Shown: in pieces, positions 24,801-33,238 of the stretch | Position numbering within the stretch: the first letter of the stretch is position 1 | Layout: the number at the start of each line of letters is the position of its first letter | Origin: an uncultured Eubacteriales bacterium | Lineage (GTDB): Bacteria > Bacillota > Clostridia > Christensenellales > Borkfalkiaceae | Assembly: GCA_900540805.1 (NCBI GenBank) | Contig: UQHL01000002.1 | Location: forward strand, 124,001-188,000 | DNA length: 64,000 nt | Direction of reading: 5' to 3' | The notes under the pieces: model-generated | Told to the model about the DNA's origin: nothing | Database searches by the model: none | The model's input: only the letters and a program-made list of their open reading frames with translations | Made by a program: the position numbers and the translations under genes

Positions 24801-25965
24801 TGTTTGTCCTCCTTTCGGTTTTATTTCGGATTTCCTTTTCGATAAATTCATAGGCCTTCCGCGTCAGCGGATACGCCTCTTTGCCCTCGTCCGCGAGATA
24901 GTTCAGCATATGGGACAATGCCAGATATAAGCACTCGTCGAGGCTGTCCTTGTCTTTCCAAAACGCGGCGCGAAGCTCCTCCACCCCCTCGAAATCGCGC
25001 CCGCTCTCGAGCATATCGGCAAGAAAAATAAGCTTTCCCAGCAAGGACATGTTTTCTCTGCCGCTGGTATGATAACGGATCGCGTCGAGGATTTCCCCGT
25101 CGCTTATCCCGAAAGCATGCTCCGCGACGTAAGCGCCCGCGTATTGGTGGACAACGGCGGCAGGCACGCCCGACGGAGGCGTAAAGCCCTCGAGACGAGG
25201 CGAATCGGACGGGAGATTTTTCGCGCAGTCGTGAAAGAGCGCGGCCGTAAGCGCCCGTTTTTCGTCTATCTTCAGGCCCGCCGCCCGCTCCGCCGCCAAA
25301 ACCGCCACGCGGACGCTGTGGGCGCGGCGGGAGGGCTTTTCGAGGTCAAGCGCCTCTTTCGCATGGGGAATTTTATATAACCCGTTATCCGCAACGTATG
25401 CCGCGACCCGCTTCCCTGCAAACGAGGAAATATCCTCCCCCGCCGCCGCCAGCGCCCTGATCCTCGTCGAGGAAACGTCCCCGCCGCGGTAGGCGATCAC
25501 CTCGAACCGCGCGCAAAACCTCGCGTAAAACTCCTCCGCTTCCTTTTCCGGCAGGGCGACGGGCTCGTTCCTCGCGCAGACGGCCAGCGTCGCCAGGGAT
25601 AAAATCTCCTCGGGATTTTTCCAGGAGGGAAAATCGCGCAGCATGTCCGTGCCCACCAGCCAATACAGCTTCGCCTCGGGATACAGCTTTCGGAAATGCC
25701 GGCAGGTAAGATAGGTAAAACTCGTCCCGCCCGCGCGCATTTCATAGTCGCTCACCTGCGTTTTTTTGCAGCCTTCAAACGCAAGGCGGCACATTTCCAG
25801 ACGGTCGCCGTCGGAGGACAGAGCCTTGTCCGTTTTGTGCGGCGGCGTGTGCGCGGGCATAATCAGCAGCGCGTCTAGGGCCAGACTTTCCACGGCCGCC
25901 TCCGCGAGGCGCACGTGTTCTATGTGAACGGGATCAAACGACCCGCCGAAAATTCCTATTCTCAT
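24793..25965 (-). CDS. nadD: Fused nicotinate-nucleotide adenylyltransferase (NadD) and HD-domain hydrolase (YqeK)
   Basis: A 390-residue two-domain protein. Residues 1-195 are NadD (MRIGIFGGSFDPVHIEHVRL; SSTRIRALAAAGED), making deamido-NAD. Residues about 205-375 are an HD domain (RRAHSVRVAVLAAERA; ALFHDCAKNLP; YHTSGRENM; ADMLESGR) of the YqeK type, known to hydrolyse symmetric Ap4A. In most Firmicutes these are two adjacent genes. The NadD N-terminus is fixed by homology at MRIGIFGGS. It has no Shine-Dalgarno and lies six nt after a consensus promoter, so translation is probably leaderless. Confidence 0.93.
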   Translation of the reverse strand: MRIGIFGGSFDPVHIEHVRLAEAAVESLALDALLIMPAHTPPHKTDKALSSDGDRLEMCRLAFEGCKKTQVSDYEMRAGGTSFTYLTCRHFRKLYPEAKLYWLVGTDMLRDFPSWKNPEEILSLATLAVCARNEPVALPEKEAEEFYARFCARFEVIAYRGGDVSSTRIRALAAAGEDISSFAGKRVAAYVADNGLYKIPHAKEALDLEKPSRRAHSVRVAVLAAERAAGLKIDEKRALTAALFHDCAKNLPSDSPRLEGFTPPSGVPAAVVHQYAGAYVAEHAFGISDGEILDAIRYHTSGRENMSLLGKLIFLADMLESGRDFEGVEELRAAFWKDKDSLDECLYLALSHMLNYLADEGKEAYPLTRKAYEFIEKEIRNKTERRTNNV

Positions 25966-25971
25966 ATTTAC

Positions 25972-26000
25972 ATTATACTACATATTTATTTATTTTTCAA
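25972..26000 (-). promoter_or_regulatory. Leaderless-type promoter of nadD-yqeK
   Basis: On the minus strand TTGAAA (25995-26000), 17-bp spacer, TATAAT (25972-25977), then only GTAAAT before the ATG at 25965. The expected transcription start coincides with the ATG. Confidence 0.8.
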
Positions 26001-26035
26001 GTTTAGAAAGAAAAATTTCCGTCAAAAATAAAGAC

Positions 26036-26845
26036 ATGAAAAAATCCGCTTTTATCTCCGACATATTATTTTCCTTCGCGGTGACTTTTCTGCCCGCCCT
26101 CTGCCTGCTGCGCTATCTGCGTCTCCCCCTCTCGGCCTCGCTGCTGTTCGCCGCGGTCGCGGGATTGCTCGTCTCCCTGCCCGTGTGGTTCTTTCTCGAC
26201 AAAAAGCGGGAAAAGCTGTGCCTTAAAAAACAGGACGAGGAGGCCAAGGAAAAGCTGCTTTTACATCTTGCGCTTTCCACGCAGAAACAGAACGCCGAAT
26301 ATTTTGCCGGATACTTTTCCTCGAAAGCAAAGCGCGAAGCGGAAAAAGCCTCCTCGGAAGAAGCTCCCGTACGGGCGGAGCCCGTAAAAGTGCGGACGTG
26401 CGCGGGCTTTTATGCGATAGAGACGGCGGAGGAGCTGTGTTTTCCCCTCTTTACGGTGCGTCCCGCGAACGGGGACGAAGCGGCGGCGATCGTGCGGGCG
26501 AAATCGGATAAGCAAAAGCGCCTGCTCTGCGGCGAGCTTTCGCCCGAAGCGGAAAAGCTCTGCGCGGGGTTCGGAATCGAGACGACGACGGCGGCGGACG
26601 CTTACCTGATGCTGAAAAAAGAAAATTTTCTGCCCGAGCATTACTTATGCGAAGACGCCTTCACGCCCCAAAAGAAAAAACGGCTGCACCTGTATTTTGC
26701 CAAAAGCAACAGCCGCCGTTTTCTGCTGGGGGGAGTGCTGATCCTGCTCACCTCCCTCATCACGCCCTTTCCGCTCTATTATCTGATTTTCGGAAGCGCG
26801 CTGGTGCTCTCCTCGATCTTCGTGCGCATCTTCGGCTACCGCTGA
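26036..26845 (+). CDS. Membrane protein of unknown function
   Basis: A 269-residue protein with two hydrophobic helices at the N-terminus (about 8-60), a cytosolic-looking middle of about 150 residues and two more helices at the C-terminus (about 225-265, FLLGGVLILLTSLITPFPLY). I do not recognise the family. No clear ribosome site precedes the ATG. It is divergent from nadD-yqeK and ends 7 bp from the convergent nnr gene. Confidence 0.65.
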   Translation: MKKSAFISDILFSFAVTFLPALCLLRYLRLPLSASLLFAAVAGLLVSLPVWFFLDKKREKLCLKKQDEEAKEKLLLHLALSTQKQNAEYFAGYFSSKAKREAEKASSEEAPVRAEPVKVRTCAGFYAIETAEELCFPLFTVRPANGDEAAAIVRAKSDKQKRLLCGELSPEAEKLCAGFGIETTTAADAYLMLKKENFLPEHYLCEDAFTPQKKKRLHLYFAKSNSRRFLLGGVLILLTSLITPFPLYYLIFGSALVLSSIFVRIFGYR

Positions 26846-26852
26846 ACGCGCC

Positions 26853-28364
26853 CTATTCTCTCAAGGCGCGGAAGGCCCTGCCCAGATACGCGATCTCGTC
26901 CGAAGCGGTAAGCGAATATTCCCCCGTTTCCGCCGCGGCAAATTCGGCGGCCTTTCCCGCGAGATACGCGCCCGCGCACGCGCCGTCAAACGCGGACAGC
27001 CCGCCCGCGCAAAGCCCCGCGATGAGTCCCGAAAGCACGTCTCCGCTTCCGCCCTTCGCCTGCCCCGCCGTGCCCGCGACGTTCAAAGCCGTGCGCTTCC
27101 CGTCCGAAATCACGGTCGCGGCGCCCTTTAACAGCACCGTAACGCCCCGCTTTTTCGCAAAGTCCTTCGGCGCGTTGGGCCCCTTTGTCAAAAGGTCGTC
27201 CGTGCTCTCCCCCGTCAATCTCGAAAATTCCTTGAGGTGCGGCGTCAAAAGAACGTCGCATTTTTTGTCGGCAAAAATGCTTTCCGTCTCTTTGCCGCCG
27301 TATTTCGCCAGGCTGTTGAGCGCGTCCGCGTCCAAAATCAGCCGTCCCTCATAGTTGCAAAGAAGATAGGCCGCACCCTTGAAAATATCCTCCGAACCCC
27401 CCGTTCCCATGCCGAACGCGATCGAATCGTAAGTCAGCAGCTTTTTGAAGCCCGCTTCGGTAAACGCAACCCTGTCCCCGCCCTCCATGGGTTCGAGAAG
27501 AACCTCGGGCAATTTGAGGGCATACAGCGGAAGCAGATTTTCGGGCACGCAAAGGGTAGTGTATCCCGCGCCGCTCCTCAAAGCCGCGGCGGCGGAAAGA
27601 TAGGCCGCGCCCGTGTATTTTGCGCTGCCCGCGACGATCGCCGCGCGGCCGTAGCTCCCCTTGTGCGAGTTTCTCTTTCTCGGCGGAAGCAGCTCCGCCG
27701 TCTCCTTTTTTCCCGTCAGAAAGGCATAGCCGTTTTGCGTTTCGGAGAGCGCGGGCAGGGCGATGCCGATATCCGCGCGTGCAATTTTCCCCGCGAGGTC
27801 GATGCCGTCGCCTAAAAATACGCCCGCCTTGTATTCCCCGATACACAAGGTCTCGTCCGCCCTGACGGCGTTTTTCGCGGCGAGGCCGTTATTTCCCGAA
27901 ACGCCCGAAGGGATGTCCGCCGAAAGCACCTTCGCGCCCGACGAATTGATAAAATCCGCCGCAAAGGCGTTTTTGCCCTCCAGCTCTCCCGAAAAGCCCG
28001 TTCCGAACAGGCAATCGACGATGAGGGCGAAACGCTTTCTCGGGAAGACGGAATACACCTCGCCGCCCAGCTTTTCAAATTCGTCCCTGTTCTTTTTACA
28101 ATCCGCGGAAAACTTATCCGCCACGCACAGTGCCTCGACGGAAAGCCCCTTTTGCAGGAGAATTCTGGCGCAGACAAACCCGTCGCCGCCGTTGTTGCCG
28201 CCCCCGCACACGCACAAAATCCCCCCTTCGGGGCAGAGCCTTTCCGCTTCCTCGGCCAGCGCCGCGCCCGCCCGCTCCATCAGCAGCAGAGAGGGCACCT
28301 CCAGCGTTTCTATCGTAAATTTGTCCGCCTCGCGCATCTGCGCGTTGGTGAGTACATACCGCAT
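26853..28364 (-). CDS. nnr: Bifunctional NAD(P)HX epimerase and dehydratase
   Basis: Repairs hydrated NADH/NADPH. The N-terminal YjeF_N epimerase domain (about 1-210) shows CGGGNNGGDGFVCARILL and VDCLFGTGFSG. The C-terminal carbohydrate-kinase-like dehydratase (about 225-500) shows KRNSHKGSYGRAAIVAGS and the catalytic GQAKGGSGDVLSGLIAGL. At 503 residues it is normal for the fused form. AAGGAG precedes the ATG; it follows birA by 14 bp. Confidence 0.95.
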   Translation of the reverse strand: MRYVLTNAQMREADKFTIETLEVPSLLLMERAGAALAEEAERLCPEGGILCVCGGGNNGGDGFVCARILLQKGLSVEALCVADKFSADCKKNRDEFEKLGGEVYSVFPRKRFALIVDCLFGTGFSGELEGKNAFAADFINSSGAKVLSADIPSGVSGNNGLAAKNAVRADETLCIGEYKAGVFLGDGIDLAGKIARADIGIALPALSETQNGYAFLTGKKETAELLPPRKRNSHKGSYGRAAIVAGSAKYTGAAYLSAAAALRSGAGYTTLCVPENLLPLYALKLPEVLLEPMEGGDRVAFTEAGFKKLLTYDSIAFGMGTGGSEDIFKGAAYLLCNYEGRLILDADALNSLAKYGGKETESIFADKKCDVLLTPHLKEFSRLTGESTDDLLTKGPNAPKDFAKKRGVTVLLKGAATVISDGKRTALNVAGTAGQAKGGSGDVLSGLIAGLCAGGLSAFDGACAGAYLAGKAAEFAAAETGEYSLTASDEIAYLGRAFRALRE

Positions 28365-28378
28365 AGCTTCTCCTTCAT

Positions 28379-29074
28379 TTACGGCAACGCCGCAAGGCGG
28401 AGAGACACCTCCGCCGCCGTCACCCGTTCCCTTTTCCCGCCGCTTTCCACGATCAGCCCGCCCCGCTCGTCCACCTCCAGCGCGCGCACGATTCTCGCCT
28501 CCCCGTTCGACAAAAGGGTGACGGTACGGTTCAAAAACCCCACTCTTCGTCGGTATTCCCGCATGTCAAACGCTTTTCCCGTCTCCGCGATCAGCGTGTT
28601 CTCCACGTCCTCGCGGTCAAACAAATGCCCCGCCGCCTCGCTCATGGAAATCGCAGTATTCTTCAACTCCTCGGGCAGGGAATTGTTGACGTTTACGCCG
28701 ATCCCAACCACCGACGAGGAAATCCTATCCCCCGAAAAAACGTTTTCGATGAGAATTCCGCAAATCTTTTTCCCCTGCACATATACGTCGTTCGGCCACT
28801 TGATTTCCGCCGTAAGGCCGTAGTTTTCCAACGTCCTGCACACCGCGACGGAGGCGTTCGCCATAATCCTGAACGCTTCCGTTACGGGCATCTTCAGCCA
28901 AAAGAACAGCCGCGAGAGATAGACGCCCCCTTCTCGGGAAGCGAAGCTTCTGCCCTTGGTGCCCTTGCCGCCCGTCTGTCGGCGCGCCGTAACCACGAGG
29001 TTCTCCCCCTCCTTCAGCCGCGCTTTCGCGTAAATGTTCGTCGAATCCGTCTCTTCCAGCCGTATAATCCGCAT
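28379..29074 (-). CDS. birA: Biotin-[acetyl-CoA-carboxylase] ligase (no DNA-binding domain)
   Basis: Attaches biotin to carrier proteins. The 231-residue product has ETDSTNIYAKARLKEGE, ARRQTGGKGTKGRSFASREGG and IKWPNDVYVQGKKICGILIE. It lacks the N-terminal helix-turn-helix of BirA repressors, so it is a ligase only. In the motif usually GRGRRGR the sequence reads GGKGTKGR, as in many clostridial class I ligases. It lies in the recX-birA-nnr run. Confidence 0.93.
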   Translation of the reverse strand: MRIIRLEETDSTNIYAKARLKEGENLVVTARRQTGGKGTKGRSFASREGGVYLSRLFFWLKMPVTEAFRIMANASVAVCRTLENYGLTAEIKWPNDVYVQGKKICGILIENVFSGDRISSSVVGIGVNVNNSLPEELKNTAISMSEAAGHLFDREDVENTLIAETGKAFDMREYRRRVGFLNRTVTLLSNGEARIVRALEVDERGGLIVESGGKRERVTAAEVSLRLAALP

Positions 29075-29155
29075 GTCTTCTTCCTCTTTCGTCCGTTTTC
29101 CGTCTGTCCTTTCCCCGCTTTTCCTTCGCCGTACCTTTCGCCCGACTCCGTTCTT

Positions 29156-29217
29156 CCCGTTTTATTCCTCGTCCGTCTCTCTCTTTCCCGTTTTATTCCT
29201 CGTCCGTCTCCCCGAAG
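29156..29217. repeat. 31-bp tandem duplication covering the recX stop codon
   Basis: TTATTCCTCGTCCGTCTC, the reverse complement of the last codons and stop of recX (29193-29210), is repeated exactly at 29162-29179 with matching flanks, giving a 31-bp tandem duplication. Confidence 0.85.
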
Positions 29218-29810
29218 TCCGAAAGCGCGTTTTTCGCCGTCTCGTACTCAAACCCCTTGCCGATCAAATAGCGGAACGCCTTATACAGCGTCTGTTTGTC
29301 GCATGGCTTTCCCCGCATATATTTTTCAAGCAGTCTTTTCGCCGTTTCCTCCTCGCCCTCGAGATTTTCTACCGCGGCTTCGATATGCTCGTCCGCTACG
29401 CCCCTGCTTTTCAGCTCCATGCGGATCAGCCGCACGCCCTTGCGCTTGACGGCCGACCCCGCGTAGCTTTCCGCGTACGCGCCGTCGTCGAGAAAGCCGT
29501 ATTCCCGCATTTTTTTCAACACATACTCGGATACGGCGGGCAGGTATCCCTTTTTGGAGAGGTATTCCCCGATTTGCTTTTCGGTTTTCTGCGAAGCGGA
29601 AATATGGGTAAGCGCCTTGTCCAGCGCGGTGGCCTTTTCGCTCTCCAGCTGAATTTCCGAAAGCCGCGCGGGGTCGATCGTCTGTCCCGCCTTCAGTCGG
29701 TTTTTCACCGCCGCCTCCAGCGTCAGGCCGCAGTAAAAGCGTCCGTCTATAAAAATATTGCACCGCGTTTTGTCCTTGACCTGCGGCGTAATCGCCGTGA
29801 TTTCGCTCAA
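29193..29810 (-). CDS. recX: Regulatory protein RecX
   Basis: A 205-residue modulator of RecA, made of three-helix repeats, with KALTHISASQKTEKQIGEYL, YGFLDDGAYAESYAGSAVKR and a C-terminal AFRYLIGKGFEYETAKNAL. The start is TTG at 29810 with AAGGAGG seven nt upstream. Its last 18 bp including the stop are duplicated downstream. Confidence 0.9.
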   Translation of the reverse strand: MSEITAITPQVKDKTRCNIFIDGRFYCGLTLEAAVKNRLKAGQTIDPARLSEIQLESEKATALDKALTHISASQKTEKQIGEYLSKKGYLPAVSEYVLKKMREYGFLDDGAYAESYAGSAVKRKGVRLIRMELKSRGVADEHIEAAVENLEGEEETAKRLLEKYMRGKPCDKQTLYKAFRYLIGKGFEYETAKNALSDFGETDEE

Positions 29811-29867
29811 AAAAAGCCTCCTTAAGCGCGAAGCCGCGCCCGTTTCCGCCCCATGGGGTATAAAAAT

Positions 29868-29896
29868 ATTGTAACATTATTATAAGTAAAAGTCAA
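29868..29896 (-). promoter_or_regulatory. Promoter of recX-birA-nnr
   Basis: On the minus strand TTGACT (29891-29896), 17-bp spacer, TACAAT (29868-29873), divergent from the ilvE promoter with 21 bp between the -35 elements. Confidence 0.75.
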
Positions 29897-29917
29897 CCCC
29901 GATTATACGCGAAAAGT

Positions 29918-29946
29918 TTGACTTCCCGTAAAAAGGGGTCTATAAT
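29918..29946 (+). promoter_or_regulatory. Promoter of ilvE
   Basis: TTGACT (29918-29923), 17-bp spacer, TATAAT (29941-29946), then TTTTAAGGAG and the ATG at 29982. No T-box or attenuator fits in the short leader. Confidence 0.8.
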
Positions 29947-29981
29947 AAACGGGAAAATCAAATTTTAAGGAGCTCGCCTCT

Positions 29982-31004
29982 ATGCAACCCAACCCTCTCG
30001 ATTGGAAAAATCTTCCCTTCGCCTATACAAAAACCCCTCTCCGTTTCGTCTCCCGCTTTCGCGGCGGGGTCTGGGAGGAAGGCAGTCTCACCGAGGACGC
30101 CTCGATCGTGCTCAACGAAAGCGCGGGCGTTCTGCAATATTCTCAATCCTGCTTCGAGGGGCTGAAGGCATACGAAACAAAAGACGGGCGTATCGTCTGC
30201 TTCCGTCCCGACCTCAACGCGGCGCGCATGGCGCAATCGGCCGCGCAGCTGGAGATGCCCGTGTATCCCGAGGAAAAATTTTTGAAAGCGGTAAAGGCGA
30301 CGGTCCTTGCAAATCGGGCGTTCGTTCCGCCCTACGGCAGCGGCGCGGCGCTCTATCTGCGGCCGTTTATGTTTGCCGCGGGCAGCGTGTTGGGCGTAAA
30401 GCCCGCCGACGAATACGAGTTCCGCATTTTCGCCTCCCCCGTCGGCCCCTATTTCAAGGGCGGCGTAAAGCCGCTTTCCCTGCGGGTTTCGGATTTCGAC
30501 CGCGCGGCGCCCCGCGGCACGGGACACGTCAAGGCGGGCTTAAATTACGCCATGAGTCTGCACGCAAACGTGCTCGCGCACGCAGGGGGCTTCGACGAAA
30601 ATTTGTATCTCGACGCCGCCACGCGCACGTTTGTGGAGGAAACGGGCGGCGCCAACCTCGTCTTTATCACAAAAGATGGAAAATTCGTCACGCCGTCCTC
30701 TCCCACCATTCTGCCCTCGATCACCCGCCGTTCGCTCGCCTACGTCGCCGGGCGTTGTCTCGGCATGGCCGTCGAGGAGAGACGGGTACCGTTTGACGAG
30801 GTAGCGTCCTTTGCGGAATGCGGACTGTGCGGCACGGCGGCCGTCCTCTCTCCCGTGGGCAAAATCAGCGGCGCGGGAAAAGAAATCTCCTTCGCCTCGG
30901 GCTGGCAAGAGGATTGCGTACTGACGAAGCTGCGCGAGACGCTGACGGGGATTCAGACGGGCGAGAGGGAAGCGCCCGCGGGCTGGATTTTCGAAATCGG
31001 ATAA
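29982..31004 (+). CDS. ilvE: Branched-chain amino acid aminotransferase
   Basis: A PLP fold-type IV transaminase, 340 residues, interconverting Leu/Ile/Val and their keto acids. It has SCFEGLKAYETKDGRIVCFRP, the PLP lysine in GHVKAGLNYAMSL and EETGGANLVFI. These fit the longer IlvE type II class. AAGGAG precedes the ATG. It stands alone with its own promoter. Confidence 0.95.
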   Translation: MQPNPLDWKNLPFAYTKTPLRFVSRFRGGVWEEGSLTEDASIVLNESAGVLQYSQSCFEGLKAYETKDGRIVCFRPDLNAARMAQSAAQLEMPVYPEEKFLKAVKATVLANRAFVPPYGSGAALYLRPFMFAAGSVLGVKPADEYEFRIFASPVGPYFKGGVKPLSLRVSDFDRAAPRGTGHVKAGLNYAMSLHANVLAHAGGFDENLYLDAATRTFVEETGGANLVFITKDGKFVTPSSPTILPSITRRSLAYVAGRCLGMAVEERRVPFDEVASFAECGLCGTAAVLSPVGKISGAGKEISFASGWQEDCVLTKLRETLTGIQTGEREAPAGWIFEIG

Positions 31005-31009
31005 CATGT

Positions 31010-31290
31010 ATCGAAAAGCCCACCCCTTCGAAAAGTTTCACCATCTTCATAATGCCCCAACAGCTCCAAAAAATTCCTGCCATCTTCGAAAAGTCTAACC
31101 TTTTCAACATGTTCCAAACCCTTTATATCGTCCCACTCCCTTCATATTATCTCAAACCCTTCATAAGGTCCCACTCCTTCATAAAGTCCCAAACCCTTCA
31201 TAAAGTCCCAAACCCTTCATAAAGTCCCAAACCCTTCATAAAGTCCCACTCCCTTTATAGCGCCCACCGCCTCGAAAAATCCCGTCCCCT
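31010..31290. repeat. 19-bp tandem repeat array downstream of ilvE
   Basis: The core (about 31159-31255) has 5-6 copies of CTTCATAAAGTCCCAAACC at 18-19-bp spacing. Increasingly degenerate copies (CTTCGAAAAGT..., CTTTATATCGTCCCACTCC) extend back almost to the ilvE stop. No gene is visible in the 410-bp gap besides the promoter of the next gene. Confidence 0.9.
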
Positions 31291-31341
31291 TTCCGCCATT
31301 TAATTCCACGGGACAAAATCTGTCGAAAAAAGGAAAATTCG

Positions 31342-31370
31342 TTTACTTTTCAAAAAAATTGTGCTACAAT
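31342..31370 (+). promoter_or_regulatory. Promoter of the phosphoribosyltransferase gene
   Basis: TTTACT (31342-31347), 17-bp spacer, TACAAT (31365-31370), 44 bp before the ATG at 31415. Confidence 0.7.
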
Positions 31371-31414
31371 ATACAAGGCTGAAAAGCCGAACGGATTTTT
31401 CAAGGAGCTTACCG

Positions 31415-31960
31415 ATGAAAGAGAAATTTTATACGGTGGATTTCGAAGGATTTAAGGCGGAGTTGCCCGTGCTGCCCCTGCCGAGCGGCGTATCGATCGC
31501 CTTTTTCAATCTGCACGGCGACAGCGCGCTCACCGAGCACTGCGCCAAACTTTTGGCGGAAAAACTGAAGGACTGTGAAGTGCTGCTCACGGCCGAATCC
31601 AAGGGCTTGCAGCTGGCGCACTGTATCGCGCGCAATCTGGGCCAGAGATATTACGCCGTGGCGAGAAAAAGCAAAAAGCTCTATATGCAGGACGGGATCG
31701 AGGTGGCGATCGAATCCTCCATCACGACGGGCAAGGAGCAAAAGCTTTATCTTTCCAGGCACGACGTAGAGCTTTTACGCGGCAAAAAAGTAGGCATTGT
31801 CGATGACGTGGTATCGACGGGCGCGTCGCTTTCGGGGCTGGAGGCCCTCGTCGAAAAGGCGGGCGGGCATATCGCAAAAAAGGCCTTCGTATTGGCCGAA
31901 GGCGAAGCCGCCGACCGTCCCGACGTGGTATATCTCAATAAAATCCCCGTATTTTCCTGA
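31415..31960 (+). CDS. Purine/xanthine-type phosphoribosyltransferase
   Basis: A 181-residue type I PRTase with the PRPP-binding motif VGIVDDVVSTGASLSG near residue 125 and an ADDP-like LLTAESKGLQLAHCIAR segment near 55. It resembles adenine/xanthine PRTases and related regulators; the base specificity is not clear. It is preceded by CAAGGAG and followed by an imperfect hairpin terminator. Confidence 0.82.
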   Translation: MKEKFYTVDFEGFKAELPVLPLPSGVSIAFFNLHGDSALTEHCAKLLAEKLKDCEVLLTAESKGLQLAHCIARNLGQRYYAVARKSKKLYMQDGIEVAIESSITTGKEQKLYLSRHDVELLRGKKVGIVDDVVSTGASLSGLEALVEKAGGHIAKKAFVLAEGEAADRPDVVYLNKIPVFS

Positions 31961-32003
31961 CTATTGTCTGCGGAAACTATTTTTCCATAAAGTCCGCCCC
32001 CTT

Positions 32004-32042
32004 AAAAGCCGAACGAGGCAAGCATGTCTCGCCCGGCTTTTT
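32004..32042 (+). terminator. Terminator of the phosphoribosyltransferase gene
   Basis: AAAAGCCG-aa-CGAG pairs with CTCG-cc-CGGCTTTT, followed by T residues. Confidence 0.75.
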
Positions 32043-32150
32043 CGCATTCCTGTCCTTAAACGACATCTCTTTAACGGAAGGCATGCGTCTAAAATACGGC
32101 TATAAAAAGCCGCAAACTCCTTTCTTCGTCAAATTCCCTGCGCTAAACCG

Positions 32151-32183
32151 ACAGCCCGCCGCTTCTGAAAAGCGGCGGGCTGT
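32151..32183. terminator. Strong isolated hairpin
   Basis: Perfect 14-bp stem ACAGCCCGCCGCTT / AAGCGGCGGGCTGT with a five-base loop in the 336-bp gap before the convergent TM2 gene. Probably a terminator for the minus strand or a second stop for the plus strand. The rest of the gap shows no gene. Confidence 0.7.
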
Positions 32184-32296
32184 TATACGTTCCGAGGCGG
32201 CTGAAATCGCGTTTCGAAACGTAAAGCTTCAATAAAAAATCATATATCCGACAGGCGCCGCATATGCGGCGAAGCACACTCGAGCCTACAAAACAA

Positions 32297-32791
32297 TCAG
32301 TCGGACAAAGGCAGTCCGTCAACGTCCGTCACCTGTCCGCAAAGGCACATAATCCCCTCGACAAAACCCCAAAGGCTGCCGATTCCGCACGTGACCAAAG
32401 TCACGACGATCTGAATGACCCCCATCGACGTTTTGCCCAGATAAAAATTATGAATGCCCCAGCCGCCGAGGAATATTCCCAAAAGTCCCGCGGCGATCTT
32501 GCTCCTCGAGCTCTTTTTCTGAGGCTGAGGATTAGGGCCGCCCTGCGCGTAATTGGGATCGGGCATAGGGGGCGTATAGACGTAGCCCGCCCCGGGATCG
32601 GGGTTAGGATTGGGATTCCCCTGCGCATAGTCGGGTTGAGGAGCGGGGCCTGCGTCAAACGCCGCGTTAAAATTGCCGTCCTCCGGCGCGGCAGGCGCGG
32701 CCTCCCCCTCCTTTTTATAAACCGCCGCCCCGCATTCGGGGCAAAAAGCAGCGTCGTCCTTGATCTCTTTTCCGCAATGTGCACAATACAT
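32297..32791 (-). CDS. Zinc-ribbon TM2-domain membrane protein
   Basis: A 164-residue protein: an N-terminal zinc ribbon (YCAHCGKEIKDDAAFCPECG), a Pro/Asn/Ala-rich linker with repeated PNPNPDPG and PDYAQG-type motifs, then a TM2 domain (about 98-150, KIAAGLLGIFLGGWGIHNFYL) with two membrane helices. Function of this common bacterial combination is unknown. GCGGAGGG precedes the start. It follows the DUF2752 gene by 24 bp. Confidence 0.88.
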   Translation of the reverse strand: MYCAHCGKEIKDDAAFCPECGAAVYKKEGEAAPAAPEDGNFNAAFDAGPAPQPDYAQGNPNPNPDPGAGYVYTPPMPDPNYAQGGPNPQPQKKSSRSKIAAGLLGIFLGGWGIHNFYLGKTSMGVIQIVVTLVTCGIGSLWGFVEGIMCLCGQVTDVDGLPLSD

Positions 32792-32815
32792 AAAAATTCC
32801 CTCCGCTTTATATTT

Positions 32816-33172
32816 TTATAAAATGATACGAATGCAATAGTCGAGGATATACCCCGCTAAAATCGCCGCAAGAATCCCTTTGTTGACCGCCTTATTCTCA
32901 AAAAGCCTAAAATCGGCCAGCCAATACAGGTAGAGCAAAGGAAGCGCCCAAAACATTCCGTTACAGCGCAGCGCCCCCGAAAAATCCAATTTCAAAGCCG
33001 CGCGCACCGCGTGCGTCATCCCGCACCCCAGACAGGGCACCCCCGCCCTTGCAAACGGGCAGGGCACCTCGAAAAACAGCGCGTAGAGCCCCACCATCAA
33101 CACCGCGGCGGTCACCGCGGCTTTCGGCAAAATTTTTTCCGTTAAAGAAGGCTCTTTCAATCCCTTGAACAT
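32816..33172 (-). CDS. DUF2752 family membrane protein
   Basis: A 118-residue protein with the DUF2752 signature CPFARAGVPCLGCGMTHAV (about 38-56) and three hydrophobic helices. Function unknown. The ATG lies nine nt after a perfect TTGACA-N17-TATAAT promoter with no Shine-Dalgarno, so the mRNA has almost no leader. Confidence 0.88.
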   Translation of the reverse strand: MFKGLKEPSLTEKILPKAAVTAAVLMVGLYALFFEVPCPFARAGVPCLGCGMTHAVRAALKLDFSGALRCNGMFWALPLLYLYWLADFRLFENKAVNKGILAAILAGYILDYCIRIIL

Positions 33173-33181
33173 TTCTGTTTT

Positions 33182-33210
33182 ATTATACTACAAACGCGCC
33201 CAATTGTCAA
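33182..33210 (-). promoter_or_regulatory. Leaderless-type promoter of the DUF2752 gene
   Basis: On the minus strand TTGACA (33205-33210), 17-bp spacer, TATAAT (33182-33187), then AAAACAGAA and the ATG at 33172. Confidence 0.8.
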
Positions 33211-33238
33211 TACGGTTAAATAAAATATTTTTTTCTTT

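Noticed and set aside
30818..31222. Plus-strand frame after ilvE made of the 19-bp repeats
   Set aside because: Starts inside ilvE in another frame and the translation simply follows the repeat.
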